A stretch of DNA of 64,000 nucleotides from Pseudomonas alcaliphila JAB1 (lineage in GTDB: Bacteria > Pseudomonadota > Gammaproteobacteria > Pseudomonadales > Pseudomonadaceae), in the NCBI RefSeq assembly GCF_001941865.1, contig NZ_CP016162.1, positions 434,001-498,000 of the forward strand, written 5' to 3'. The notes below the pieces were generated by a model. It had not been told where the DNA came from. It saw nothing but the letters and a program-made list of their open reading frames with translations, and ran no database searches. This document shows, one piece after another, positions 32,672 to 41,445 of the stretch. The number at the start of each line of letters is the position of its first letter. The stretch's first letter is position 1. The position numbers were made by a program, and so were the translations under genes.

Positions 32672-33432
32672 TGGGTTTCGAACTGAGTTTTCTCTCGCTG
32701 ACGATCATCGTCCTGGCCCTGCTCGCCTCGGCCTTTCGCATCCTGCGCGAGTACGAGCGCGGCGTGGTGTTCCAGCTCGGCCGCTTCTGGCGGGTCAAGG
32801 GCCCGGGGCTGATCCTGGTGGTGCCCGGCATGCAACAGATGGTGCGGGTGGACCTGCGCACCATAGTGCTGGACGTGCCGACCCAGGACGTGATCTCCCG
32901 CGACAACGTCTCGGTCAAGGTCAACGCGGTGGTCTACTTCCGCGTGCTCGACGCGCAGAAGGCGATCATCCAGGTCGAGGATTACCACGTCGCCACCAGC
33001 CAGCTGGCGCAGACCACCCTGCGCGCGGTGCTCGGCAAGCACGAGCTGGACGAGATGCTCGCCGAGCGCGAGCGACTCAACCTCGACATCCAGCAGGTGC
33101 TCGACGCGCAGACCGACGCCTGGGGCATCAAGGTGGCCAACGTCGAGATCAAGCACGTCGACCTCGACGAGTCGATGATCCGCGCCATCGCCAAGCAGGC
33201 CGAGGCCGAGCGCGAGCGGCGGGCCAAGGTGATCCACGCCGAGGGCGAGCTGCAGGCCTCGGAAAAACTCATGCAGGCCGCCGAGATGCTCGGCCGCCAG
33301 TCCGGCGCCATGCAGCTGCGCTATATGCAGACGCTGAGCAATATCGCCAGTGACAAGAGCTCGACCATCGTCTTTCCGCTGCCGGTGGAGTTGTTGCGCG
33401 GCATCGTCGATCTGAAGGAGCCCAAGGCTTGA
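32671..33432 (+). CDS. Slipin (SPFH/stomatin-like membrane protein)
   Basis: 253 aa. A short N-terminal membrane anchor (about 5-22) precedes the band-7/SPFH domain ([17 protein letters not shown] near 23-39; [23 protein letters not shown] near 67-89) and a helical, oligomerising tail. Slipins form rings around partner membrane proteins, and the coupled NfeD-slipin pair is a recurrent operon in bacteria. ATG 32671 lies in the TGATG overlap with nfeD, indicating translational coupling. Confidence 0.92.
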   Translation: MGFELSFLSLTIIVLALLASAFRILREYERGVVFQLGRFWRVKGPGLILVVPGMQQMVRVDLRTIVLDVPTQDVISRDNVSVKVNAVVYFRVLDAQKAIIQVEDYHVATSQLAQTTLRAVLGKHELDEMLAERERLNLDIQQVLDAQTDAWGIKVANVEIKHVDLDESMIRAIAKQAEAERERRAKVIHAEGELQASEKLMQAAEMLGRQSGAMQLRYMQTLSNIASDKSSTIVFPLPVELLRGIVDLKEPKA

Positions 33433-33456
33433 ATTTAGAACTGATCGGTTCTAAAT
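33433..33456. promoter_or_regulatory. TetR operator 1, before the regulator gene
   Basis: Perfect 9-bp arms ATTTAGAAC and GTTCTAAAT around TGATCG. It starts at the slipin stop codon and ends 7 bp before the TetR start, so it also overlaps the promoter and probably the ribosome-binding region. Confidence 0.75.
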
Positions 33457-33463
33457 TGCGCGC

Positions 33464-34060
33464 ATGACGACACGTGGACGCCCCAAGAGCTTCTGCCCGG
33501 ACCGGGCCCTGGAAAACGCCATGCAGCTGTTCTGGCAACGCGGTTATGAAGCCGCGTCGCTGCAGGACCTGCAGGCGGCCACCGGGTTGTCCAAGAGCAG
33601 CCTGTATCAAACCTACCCGAGCAAGCAGGCCTGGTTCGTCGCTGCCTTCAGCCGCTACGTAGCGCAGCGCCGAGCCTTGTTGCTGGAGCAGCTTGACGCC
33701 AGTGCCTCGCCGCTCGCTTTCATCCGCGAGCGCCTGCTCAGTGTGCTCGAAGATGATGGCCCTGACGGCGTGCCGCGTGGCTGCATGCTGGTCAACGTGG
33801 CCAATGAATTCTCCTTGTCGGAGCCGGCGCTGGTGCCGGTTCTGCGACAGGCCACCGCGGGTATCTGCCAGGTCTTCGAACAGGCGCTCGAACGCGCCGT
33901 GGCCTGCGGGGAGTTGAGCAACGGCAGGGACCTCGCGGCTCGCGCCAGTTATCTGCAATGTGTGATGAGCGGGCTGCGCACCCAGGTGAAATCCGCGGTG
34001 CCGGCGGATTCGATCCGCGCCACCGTTTCAGTGGTGATGACCAGCCTGGACTGCGCCTGA
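33464..34060 (+). CDS. TetR-family transcriptional repressor
   Basis: 198 aa. N-terminal helix-turn-helix (residues about 15-58: FWQRGYEAASLQDLQAATG, SKSSLYQTYPSKQAWF) and a helical ligand/dimer domain. Two near-identical operators flank its own promoter and that of the downstream GST genes, so it is probably autoregulated and controls detoxification genes. The context resembles repressors of electrophile response such as NemR, though that is inference. Confidence 0.88.
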   Translation: MTTRGRPKSFCPDRALENAMQLFWQRGYEAASLQDLQAATGLSKSSLYQTYPSKQAWFVAAFSRYVAQRRALLLEQLDASASPLAFIRERLLSVLEDDGPDGVPRGCMLVNVANEFSLSEPALVPVLRQATAGICQVFEQALERAVACGELSNGRDLAARASYLQCVMSGLRTQVKSAVPADSIRATVSVVMTSLDCA

Positions 34061-34089
34061 GCAATCCGGCGCTGGGTTTTGTTCGCTTT

Positions 34090-34113
34090 ATTCTGGACTG
34101 ATCGGTTTTTAAT
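34090..34113. promoter_or_regulatory. TetR operator 2, before the GST genes
   Basis: 24-bp site matching operator 1 (33433-33456) at 19 of 24 positions, including the whole core ACTGATCGGTT. It ends 11 bp before the first GST gene and overlaps the position of its promoter. Confidence 0.7.
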
Positions 34114-34123
34114 TGGAGGTGAT

Positions 34124-34825
34124 ATGCGGGAATTGTTCGAGTTATGCGGCGCCGATCCTGAGCTGGTGTTCTCGCCTTACTGCTGGCGCGTACGTCTGGC
34201 GCTGGCGCACAAGGGACTGGACTGGCAGAGCCGGCCGACACGTTTCACTGACAAGGATTTGATCGCTTTTTCCGGACAGAAACTGGTGCCGGTGCTGATC
34301 GACGAAGGTGAAACGGTGCATGACAGTCTGGCGATCTTCGCCCACCTCGATCAGCGTTATCCACAACGTCCCTTGCTCGGTGGCGCGCTGGCTGCCGAGC
34401 GCGCCCGCCTGGTCGAGCGCCTGAGCTTTCATATGGTGCGTGTGCCGCTGTTGAAGTTGCTGATTCCGCGGGTCTGGCAGGTGATCGACCCGGCCGACCG
34501 CGAGTATTTCCGCAGTAGCCGGGAGAAGGCGCTGGGCATGAGCCTGGAGGCGTTCGCCGATCCGCAGGGCGGTGAGCGGTCGTTCCGTGAAGGCGTGGCG
34601 CCGCTGGAAATGTGGCTGCGTGATCAGCCCTTCCTCGAAGGCCATGCCCCTGGCGGCTGTGACTACCTGCTGGCTGGCATGTTGTTCTGGGCCTGGTGCC
34701 TGGGCGCGCAACCCTGGGCCGAGGATTCGGCGCTGGGCGCCTGGTTCGCGCGCATCCTGCAGACGTATGAAGCGACTCACGGCCCGGTCAAGCGGGCCGC
34801 GATCCACGTGGAGGAAAAGCAATGA
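34124..34825 (+). CDS. Glutathione S-transferase-like protein
   Basis: 233 aa. A thioredoxin-fold N-terminal domain (residues 1-80, SPYCWRVRLALAHKGLDW near 17-34) with a CxxR-like redox motif, and an all-helical C-terminal domain with a WLRDQPFLEG segment near 167. Similar to GST-fold proteins of the beta/omega type; Cys20 could be catalytic. ATG 34124 has TGGAGG upstream. Overlaps the next gst by 4 bp (ATGA). Confidence 0.85.
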   Translation: MRELFELCGADPELVFSPYCWRVRLALAHKGLDWQSRPTRFTDKDLIAFSGQKLVPVLIDEGETVHDSLAIFAHLDQRYPQRPLLGGALAAERARLVERLSFHMVRVPLLKLLIPRVWQVIDPADREYFRSSREKALGMSLEAFADPQGGERSFREGVAPLEMWLRDQPFLEGHAPGGCDYLLAGMLFWAWCLGAQPWAEDSALGAWFARILQTYEATHGPVKRAAIHVEEKQ

Positions 34826-35505
34826 TCGACCTGTACTACTGGACCACGCCCAACGGCCACAAGGTCAGCATCTTTCTCGAGGAAGCCGGGCTGGACTACC
34901 GCATCGTTCCGGTGCATATCGGCAAGGGCGAGCAGTTCGCACCCGAGTTTCTCAAGATCGCACCGAACAACCGCATTCCGGCCATCGTCGATCATGCGCC
35001 GGCCGATGGCGGTGAGCCCATCGCCCTGTTCGAGTCCGGGGCGATTCTCGAGTACCTGGCCGACAAGAGCGGGCAGTTCCTGCCGCGCGAGACACGCGCG
35101 CGTTTCACCGTGTTGCAGTGGCTGTACTGGCAGATGGGCGGCGTTGGCCCGATGGCAGGGCAGAACCATCACTTCGTGCGCTACGCGCCGGAGCCGATTC
35201 CGTATGCCATCGACCGCTACGTGAAGGAAACCGCGCGCCTCTACGGCGTGCTGGACCACCAGCTGGCCGGGCGCGACTACGTGGCGGACGATTATTCCAT
35301 CGCCGACATGGCCATCTATCCCTGGGCCAAGCTGTGGAAGATGCAGCAACAGAAACTGGAGGACTTCCCCAACATGGCCGCCTGGCTCGAACGCATCGAT
35401 GCACGCCCTGCGGTACAGCGTGCCTACGCGCTGGTAGAACAGGTGAACGCCGATCCGCAGGCCTTGCTCACCGCAGAGGCGCGGCGCGTGCTGTTCGGGC
35501 AGTGA
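34822..35505 (+). CDS. Glutathione S-transferase, YfcG/Ure2-like
   Basis: 227 aa. TTPNGHKVSIFLEE near residues 8-21 is the nu-class (YfcG/YghU) signature; PNNRIPAIVDH and FESGAILEYLAD complete the thioredoxin fold, and the C-terminal domain has DYSIADMAIYPW. Nu-class GSTs act as disulfide reductases/peroxidases with two glutathiones. Translationally coupled to the upstream GST gene, so a two-GST response module under the TetR regulator. Confidence 0.9.
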   Translation: MIDLYYWTTPNGHKVSIFLEEAGLDYRIVPVHIGKGEQFAPEFLKIAPNNRIPAIVDHAPADGGEPIALFESGAILEYLADKSGQFLPRETRARFTVLQWLYWQMGGVGPMAGQNHHFVRYAPEPIPYAIDRYVKETARLYGVLDHQLAGRDYVADDYSIADMAIYPWAKLWKMQQQKLEDFPNMAAWLERIDARPAVQRAYALVEQVNADPQALLTAEARRVLFGQ

Positions 35506-35597
35506 CGGACGGACGAAATTTCTCGTGGAATTTCCTGTGAGCTGGCTCACGCTTTCCTAGACTTCAGACTGTTGGCCCGCAATGGTTGGAGATGGTT

Positions 35598-36722
35598 ATG
35601 CGAATCGGCGTACCCAAGGAAATCAAGAACCACGAGTACCGAGTCGGCCTCACGCCACAGTCGGTGGCCGAGCTGACGGCGCTCGGTCATGAGGTCTGGA
35701 TCGAAACCCATGCCGGTGCCGCTGTCGGTTTCGCCGACGAGGATTACCTCGGGGCGGGCGCGCAGATCGCCAAGAGTTCGTCCGAGGTGTTCCAGCAGGG
35801 GCAGTTGATCGTCAAGGTCAAGGAGCCCCTGGCGGTGGAGCGCGCCAGGTTGCGAGCCCACCACACGCTGTTTACCTACCTGCACCTGGCGCCGGATCGG
35901 GCGCAGACCGAAGAGCTGATGGCCAGCGGCGCCACCTGCATCGCCTACGAGACGGTGACCGATGCGCAGGGCCGCCTGCCTTTGTTGGCGCCGATGTCGG
36001 AAGTGGCCGGACGCATGTCGATCCAGGCCGGTGCCGGCTGTCTGGAAAAGGCCCGCGGCGGGCGTGGCGTATTGCTGGGTGGCGTACCAGGCGTGGCGCC
36101 GGGCAAGGTGGTGATTCTCGGCGGCGGTGTGGTCGGCAGTCATGCCCTGGCCATGGCGGTCGGCCTGGGCGCCGATGTCACGGTGCTGGACAAGAGCGTC
36201 GACGCGCTGCGCCGGCTCGATGCCCAGTACGGCAATCGCATCACTACGCTCTACTCCACTCGCGCGGCGGTGCGCGAGCAGGTGCTGGCGGCCGATCTGG
36301 TGATTGGCGGGGTGCTGATTCCCGGAGCTGCCGCCCCCAGGCTGATCACAGCGGACATGGTGCGGCAGATGAAGGCCGGTGCAGTGTTGGTGGATGTCGC
36401 CATCGACCAGGGTGGGTGCGCCGAGACCTCCCGCGCCACGACCCATGCCGAGCCCACCTATGTGGTCGATGATGTGGTGCACTATTGCGTGGCCAACATG
36501 CCCGGCGCGGTGGCACGTACCTCGACCCTGGCCCTGAACAACGCGACCCTGCCTTTCGTCGTGGCGCTCGCCCAGAAGGGCACACGCCGCGCCTTGCAGG
36601 ATGACGTGCATCTGCTGAACGGGCTCAACGTGGCCAGGGGCGCGATCACCTGCGGTAACGTGGCCGAGGCCCACGGTCTGCCCTTTCAATCGGCTGCCGG
36701 GGTGCTGGAACATCTGTCATAG
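35598..36722 (+). CDS. ald: Alanine dehydrogenase
   Basis: 374 aa. Interconverts alanine and pyruvate + ammonia with NAD. Seen: [20 protein letters not shown] at the start, [14 protein letters not shown] near 132-145 and NAD-binding [13 protein letters not shown] near 170. ATG 35598 has GGAG (35588-35591) at good spacing; ATG 35592 or TTG 35586 are too close. Not in an obvious operon; no Lrp-type regulator gene adjacent. Confidence 0.95.
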   Translation: MRIGVPKEIKNHEYRVGLTPQSVAELTALGHEVWIETHAGAAVGFADEDYLGAGAQIAKSSSEVFQQGQLIVKVKEPLAVERARLRAHHTLFTYLHLAPDRAQTEELMASGATCIAYETVTDAQGRLPLLAPMSEVAGRMSIQAGAGCLEKARGGRGVLLGGVPGVAPGKVVILGGGVVGSHALAMAVGLGADVTVLDKSVDALRRLDAQYGNRITTLYSTRAAVREQVLAADLVIGGVLIPGAAAPRLITADMVRQMKAGAVLVDVAIDQGGCAETSRATTHAEPTYVVDDVVHYCVANMPGAVARTSTLALNNATLPFVVALAQKGTRRALQDDVHLLNGLNVARGAITCGNVAEAHGLPFQSAAGVLEHLS

Positions 36723-36756
36723 GGCCACCCAGGCTGCGCGCTACGGAGGAAAGACC

Positions 36757-37392
36757 ATGTCCAGCCGTCGTCATCTCCTCTTCGCCGCTGGCGGCGCTTT
36801 GCTGGCCAGCCCGGCACTGGCGCTGGCCGAGCGCCTGCTGACGCCACGGCAGACGCTTGGCCCCTTCTACCCCGACCAACTACCGCTGGATAACGACAAC
36901 GACCTGGTGCGAGTCGACGGCCAGGCCGCAGAGGCGCGCGGGATTCGCGTGCAACTGCACGGCTCGATCCTCGATGCGGGTGGTCGACCACTGGCGGGGG
37001 CGCGGGTGGAAATCTGGCAAGTGGATGTCAACGGTATCTACCTGCACAGTCGCGGCGGTGACCGCCAGAGGCTCGATCCCGGATTCCAGGGTTATGGCCG
37101 TTTCACCACCGCAGCCGATGGGCGCTATCGCTTTCGCACTATCCGCCCGGTGCCCTATCCCGGCCGCACCCCGCATATCCATCTGGCGGTGACCCTGCCC
37201 GGCCTGCCGCGTTTCTCCACCCAGTGCTATGTCCAAGGCGAACCGCTCAATCAGCGCGATGGCCTGCTCAACGCTATCCGCGACCCACGCTTGCGCGAAC
37301 TGTTGGTCGTGCCCTTCGTGCCGGTGAGCGGGCAGACCGACGAGCAGGTCGCCCGCTTCGACGTGGTGCTCGGCATCACCCCGAACGCTTGA
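36757..37392 (+). CDS. Intradiol dioxygenase-like protein with Tat-type signal
   Basis: 211 aa. The N-terminus has a twin-arginine-like start (SSRRHLLFAAGGALL) followed by an Ala-rich hydrophobic segment, then an intradiol ring-cleavage fold: WQVDVNGIYLH near 86, RTIRPVPYPGRTPHIHL near 128-144. The two His in HIH and the two Tyr (GIY, PYP) match the Fe(III) ligands of protocatechuate 3,4-dioxygenase. A single chain resembling the beta subunit; no other catabolic genes nearby. Strong GGAGGA upstream. Substrate unknown. Confidence 0.82.
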   Translation: MSSRRHLLFAAGGALLASPALALAERLLTPRQTLGPFYPDQLPLDNDNDLVRVDGQAAEARGIRVQLHGSILDAGGRPLAGARVEIWQVDVNGIYLHSRGGDRQRLDPGFQGYGRFTTAADGRYRFRTIRPVPYPGRTPHIHLAVTLPGLPRFSTQCYVQGEPLNQRDGLLNAIRDPRLRELLVVPFVPVSGQTDEQVARFDVVLGITPNA

Positions 37393-37400
37393 GTGGATGA

Positions 37401-39212
37401 TTACAACGGCCAGATCCACAGCAGCATGGGCACACTGATCAGCACCACGAGGATTTCCAGTGGCAGGCCCAGGCGCCAGTAGTCGCCAAAACGGAAACCA
37501 CCGGGGCTGAGGATCAGGGTGTTGTTCTGGTGGCCAATGGGCGTGAGGAACGAGCAGGAGGCGCCGATAGCCACGGCCATCAGCAGCGAGTCCGGGCTGA
37601 CGCCGAGCTGGCTGGCGGCGCTCAGCGCGATGGGGCACATCACCGCAGCCGTCGCCGCGTTGTTCATGAAATCCGACAGGGTCATGGTCACCACCAGCAA
37701 CAGGGTCAGGGTGATGATGGCGTTGCCCTGTGCCAGGTTCTCCATCAGCAGGCGTGCCAGCAGATCGGCTGCGCCCGTCGCGGACATCGCACCGGCCACC
37801 GGCATCAAAGCCCCGAGCAACACGATCACCGGCCAGTCGATGGACTCGTAGACGGCGCGCAGCGGCACCAGACGCAGCAGCATGTAGGCCAGTACGCCAC
37901 AGGCGAAGGCGATCGCGGCCGAGAGCAGGCCGAAGGCGGCGGCAGCGATGGCCAGGAGCATGATGCCGAGCGCGAGATTGGCCTGCCGCGGATCGGGAAT
38001 GTTGATGGCGCGTGCGGCTAACGGCACGCAGTCATAGTCGCTGGCGAACTCGCCGATATCCTCGGCGCTGCCCTGCATCAGCAACACGTCACCGCTCTGG
38101 ATCAGGGTCGAGCGCAGGCGCTTGATCGAGCGATGGCTCTGCCTGGAGATAGCCAGCAGGTTGATGGAATAGCGGCTGCGCAAACGGGTGCTGCTGGCAG
38201 AGCGACCGATCAGTGACGAGTCGGGCTTGACCAGCAGTTCCTGCATGGCGCGGTCTTCGTCATTGCTGGCTTTCTTCTCGGTTTCACCCTCCTTGTCCTC
38301 TTTCTGTTCGGCCTCCTTGGCTTCGCGCTCGGCCTCCAGCAACAGGTCCAGCTGGCCGAGTACTTCACCCAACTCCTGCGGGTCGGCCTCGATCACCAGC
38401 ACATCATCAGCCTGCAGTACACGCCGCGGGTTGGGCGCAGTCAGGCGCAGCTTGTTACGCACCATGGCCACCACCTGGGCGTCGGCCTCGTCGAGCAACT
38501 GCTCGATTTCGCGCAGGGTCTTGCCCTGGGCCTTGCCGCCTTCCTTGACCCGCGCCTCGGTCAGGTAATGGCCGGTGTCGAAGCTGGCGGCGTTACCCAC
38601 TTCGCGCTTGGGAACCAGACGCCAGCCGAGCAGGGTGATGAACAGCACGCCGGCCAGTGCCACGGCGACACCGACCGGGCTGAAGTCGAACATGGCGAAG
38701 GGACCGCTGCCATGCTGGGCGCGAAAACTGGAGACGATCAGGTTCGGCGGTGTACCGATCAGCGTGGTCATGCCGCCGAGGATGGTGCCGAAGGCCAGCG
38801 GCATCAGCACGCGCCCCGGCGGCAGCTCCAGGCGTGCAGCAATCTGCAGGGCGATGGGCATCAGCAGGGCGAGGGCGCCGACGTTGTTCATGAATGCCGA
38901 GAGCAGCGCGCCCAGGCCGGTCAATGCGGCGATGGAAAGCAGCACGCCAGCGCCGCTGGGCAGCAGTCGTTGGGCCAGTCGACTGACCGCCCCCGTGCGC
39001 TGCAAACCATGGCTGAGCACCAGTACGCAGGCGACGGTGATCACCGCCGGGTGACCGAAACCTGCAAAGGCCTCGCGCTCCGGCACCAGGCCGACGATCA
39101 CGCACGCCAACAGCGCGCCCAGCGCTACCACGTCATGACGCCAGCGGCCCCAGATGAACAAGCCCATGCTGGCAACGAGAATGACGAAAATCAGGCCTTG
39201 TTCGAGAGTCAT
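37401..39212 (-). CDS. SLC13/DASS-family anion transporter with two RCK_C domains
   Basis: 603 aa. Membrane blocks (about residues 1-190 and 415-600) flank a cytoplasmic region with two TrkA-C (RCK_C) domains (about 205-285 and 340-400). Divalent anion/Na+ symporters with this layout move sulfate, thiosulfate, or organic acids. An extremely charged stretch (Glu/Lys/Asp-rich, about 290-325) sits between the two RCK_C domains. Convergent with the dioxygenase gene (8 bp apart); substrate not known. Confidence 0.85.
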   Translation of the reverse strand: MTLEQGLIFVILVASMGLFIWGRWRHDVVALGALLACVIVGLVPEREAFAGFGHPAVITVACVLVLSHGLQRTGAVSRLAQRLLPSGAGVLLSIAALTGLGALLSAFMNNVGALALLMPIALQIAARLELPPGRVLMPLAFGTILGGMTTLIGTPPNLIVSSFRAQHGSGPFAMFDFSPVGVAVALAGVLFITLLGWRLVPKREVGNAASFDTGHYLTEARVKEGGKAQGKTLREIEQLLDEADAQVVAMVRNKLRLTAPNPRRVLQADDVLVIEADPQELGEVLGQLDLLLEAEREAKEAEQKEDKEGETEKKASNDEDRAMQELLVKPDSSLIGRSASSTRLRSRYSINLLAISRQSHRSIKRLRSTLIQSGDVLLMQGSAEDIGEFASDYDCVPLAARAINIPDPRQANLALGIMLLAIAAAAFGLLSAAIAFACGVLAYMLLRLVPLRAVYESIDWPVIVLLGALMPVAGAMSATGAADLLARLLMENLAQGNAIITLTLLLVVTMTLSDFMNNAATAAVMCPIALSAASQLGVSPDSLLMAVAIGASCSFLTPIGHQNNTLILSPGGFRFGDYWRLGLPLEILVVLISVPMLLWIWPL

Positions 39213-39322
39213 GAAGCGGCGTCGTCCCTGTGATTGCAGCGTTGCATCTGCTGTTCATAGCAGAGTCTGCGCCGCGTCGGCAGTTCCCGCTGCACCGTCA
39301 AATGGGGCGCAATATTTTAGCC

Positions 39323-40507
39323 TCAGACGTATTGCGCGGCGGCGTAGCCCGACGCCCAGGCCCACTGGAAGTTGAAGCCGCCCAGGTGGCCGGTGACGTC
39401 GAGCACTTCGCCGATGAAATACAACCCCGGTACCTTGAGCGACTCCAGTGTCTTGGATGACACCTCATCGGTATTCACCCCGCCCAGTGTCACTTCCGCC
39501 GTGCGGTAGCCTTCGGTGCCGGCCGGCACCAATTGCCAGTCGGACAGGTGCTCGGCAATCGTCTTGAGCTCGCAGGGCGTGTACTGCTTGAGCGGCTTGT
39601 TGCTGAACCAGCTGTCGACCAGCAGGGTCGCCATCTTCTTGGTGAACAGTTCGGCCAGCAGGGTTTTCAGCTCGCTGTTGCCACGTTCGCGCTGCTGGGT
39701 GGCCAGCCATTCGGGCAGATCGATATGTGGCAGCAGGTCGATATGCACGGTATCGCCCGGCTGCCAGTAGGACGAGATCTGCAGGATCGCTGGGCCGGAC
39801 AAGCCGCGGTGGGTGAAGAGGATGTTCTCGACGAAACTCTGGCCATTGCAGCTCACCCGGCAGTCCTCCACCGAGGTGCCGGAAAGCTCCGTGCACAGCG
39901 TCTTGAGCTGCGGGTCGGTGATGGTGAAAGGCACCAGCCCGGCGCGGGTCGGCAGCAATTCGTGACCGAATTGCCTGGCTACCTGATAGCCGAAGCCGGT
40001 GGCGCCGAGGGTCGGGATCGACAGCCCGCCGCTGGCGATCACCAGCGACTGGCAGGCTACGGCACCGAGATCGCTTTGCAGCAGGAAGCCGCCTGCGGTT
40101 TTTTCGATGCTGTGTACTGCCGTGTCCAGGTGAATCTGTGCCCCGGCCTCGGCACATTCGGCCAGCAGCAGTTCGAGGATGTCGCTGGACTTGTTATCGC
40201 AGAACAGCTGGCCAAGCTTCTTCTCGTGGTAGGGCACGCCGTGCTTGGCCACCAGGCCGATGAAGTCCCACTGGGTGAAGCGCGCCAGGGCGGACTTGCA
40301 GAAGTGCGGGTTGCCGGAAAGGAAGTTGTTCGGCTCGCAGTACAGGTTGGTGAAGTTGCAGCGCCCGCCGCCGGACATGAGGATCTTCTTGCCGGCCTTG
40401 TTGGCATGGTCGAGCACCAGCACGCGGCGGCCACGGGCTGCGGCGGTGGCTGCGCACATCAGGCCGGCGGCGCCTGCGCCGATGATCAGTACGTCGGTTT
40501 GCAACAC
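39323..40507 (-). CDS. yhiN: HI0933/YhiN-family FAD-dependent oxidoreductase
   Basis: 394 aa. FAD-binding N-terminus DVLIIGAGAAGLMCA near 5-19 with SGGGRCNFTN near 45-54, a YhiN/HI0933 hallmark, and C-terminal GEVLDVTGHLGGFNFQWAWASG. Function in vivo unknown. Begins at GTG 40507 followed by TTG; there is no ATG in reach. GAGGAC is just upstream. Separated by 110 bp from the SLC13-type gene. Confidence 0.87.
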   Translation of the reverse strand: MLQTDVLIIGAGAAGLMCAATAAARGRRVLVLDHANKAGKKILMSGGGRCNFTNLYCEPNNFLSGNPHFCKSALARFTQWDFIGLVAKHGVPYHEKKLGQLFCDNKSSDILELLLAECAEAGAQIHLDTAVHSIEKTAGGFLLQSDLGAVACQSLVIASGGLSIPTLGATGFGYQVARQFGHELLPTRAGLVPFTITDPQLKTLCTELSGTSVEDCRVSCNGQSFVENILFTHRGLSGPAILQISSYWQPGDTVHIDLLPHIDLPEWLATQQRERGNSELKTLLAELFTKKMATLLVDSWFSNKPLKQYTPCELKTIAEHLSDWQLVPAGTEGYRTAEVTLGGVNTDEVSSKTLESLKVPGLYFIGEVLDVTGHLGGFNFQWAWASGYAAAQYV

Positions 40508-40713
40508 GAAATGTCCTCAGGTGAATCGCTGACGCAGCCAGCGCTGCGCGAAAACCGCTGAAGTTTACCCGAAGCCGCTCTGGGCCGACGCTTCTGTCGC
40601 GGTGTGACTGGCAAGCGTATAACGCCCGCCTGACTGTCTCAGATATGAGACAGTGACGAGTGGCGTTGTGCCTGCTATCACTAGAACTGATCATTTCGGA
40701 TGGATCGCCACCA

Positions 40714-41445
40714 ATGCCCGCAGTACGTGCCTGGCTATTGCTCTTGCTGCTGTCGCCGGCACTGGCCTCGGCCGAGCTGTTGCGCCTGGTGGCCGACCCC
40801 TGGCCGCCGTTCAATGATCAACGGTTGCCCGGCAAAGGTCTGGCCAGTGATCTGGTGGAGCAGGCGCTCGCCCGTGCCGGCTACACCACCAGCTACGTGG
40901 AGGTGCCCTGGGAGCGTGCGGTGCTGGGGCTCAAGCGTGGCGATTACGATGTACTGATCAACGCCTGGTACAGCGCCGATCGCAGCGAGTATGGCTATTT
41001 CTCCCAGCCCTATCTGGTCAACCGTATCCGCTTCATGCGGCGCAAAGGGAGCGACATTCAGTTCGAGACCCTGGCCGATCTCTACCCGCACAACATCGCG
41101 GTGGTCAGGGGCTATGCCTATTCCAGGGAATTCGACAGCGATCCGCAGCTGCTCAAGGTTGGTGTCGGCAGTTTCGAAATCGCCGCGCGGATGCTGCATG
41201 CCGGGCGCGTGCAGCTGGCGCTGGAGGATGAGCTGGTCGCGCGCCACCTGCTGGCTAACAAGCTGAGTGCCATCCGCGATGAACTGGAGTTCCTGCCACT
41301 GCCCTTGAGCGAGAACGGCCTGCATATCCTGGTGCGGCGCAGTCTGGCCCAGCATCGCGACATTGCCCGGCGTTTCGATGCGGCGATTCGGGCCATGAGC
41401 GACGATGGCAGCTATGCCGCAACGCTGCAGCGCCACAGCCCCTGA
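40714..41445 (+). CDS. Orphan periplasmic solute-binding protein, SBP_bac_3 family
   Basis: 243 aa. Signal peptide about 1-21 (LSPALASA cut) then a family-3 solute-binding fold (ELLRLVADPWPPFNDQ near 22-37, WERAVLGLKRGDYDVLINAW near 66-85). Start ATG 40714 puts the signal first; an in-frame upstream start at 40660 would add 18 residues. No transporter genes adjacent. Its stop codon abuts that of the convergent response-regulator diguanylate cyclase. Ligand unknown; same family as the 1316-2074 protein. Confidence 0.8.
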   Translation: MPAVRAWLLLLLLSPALASAELLRLVADPWPPFNDQRLPGKGLASDLVEQALARAGYTTSYVEVPWERAVLGLKRGDYDVLINAWYSADRSEYGYFSQPYLVNRIRFMRRKGSDIQFETLADLYPHNIAVVRGYAYSREFDSDPQLLKVGVGSFEIAARMLHAGRVQLALEDELVARHLLANKLSAIRDELEFLPLPLSENGLHILVRRSLAQHRDIARRFDAAIRAMSDDGSYAATLQRHSP

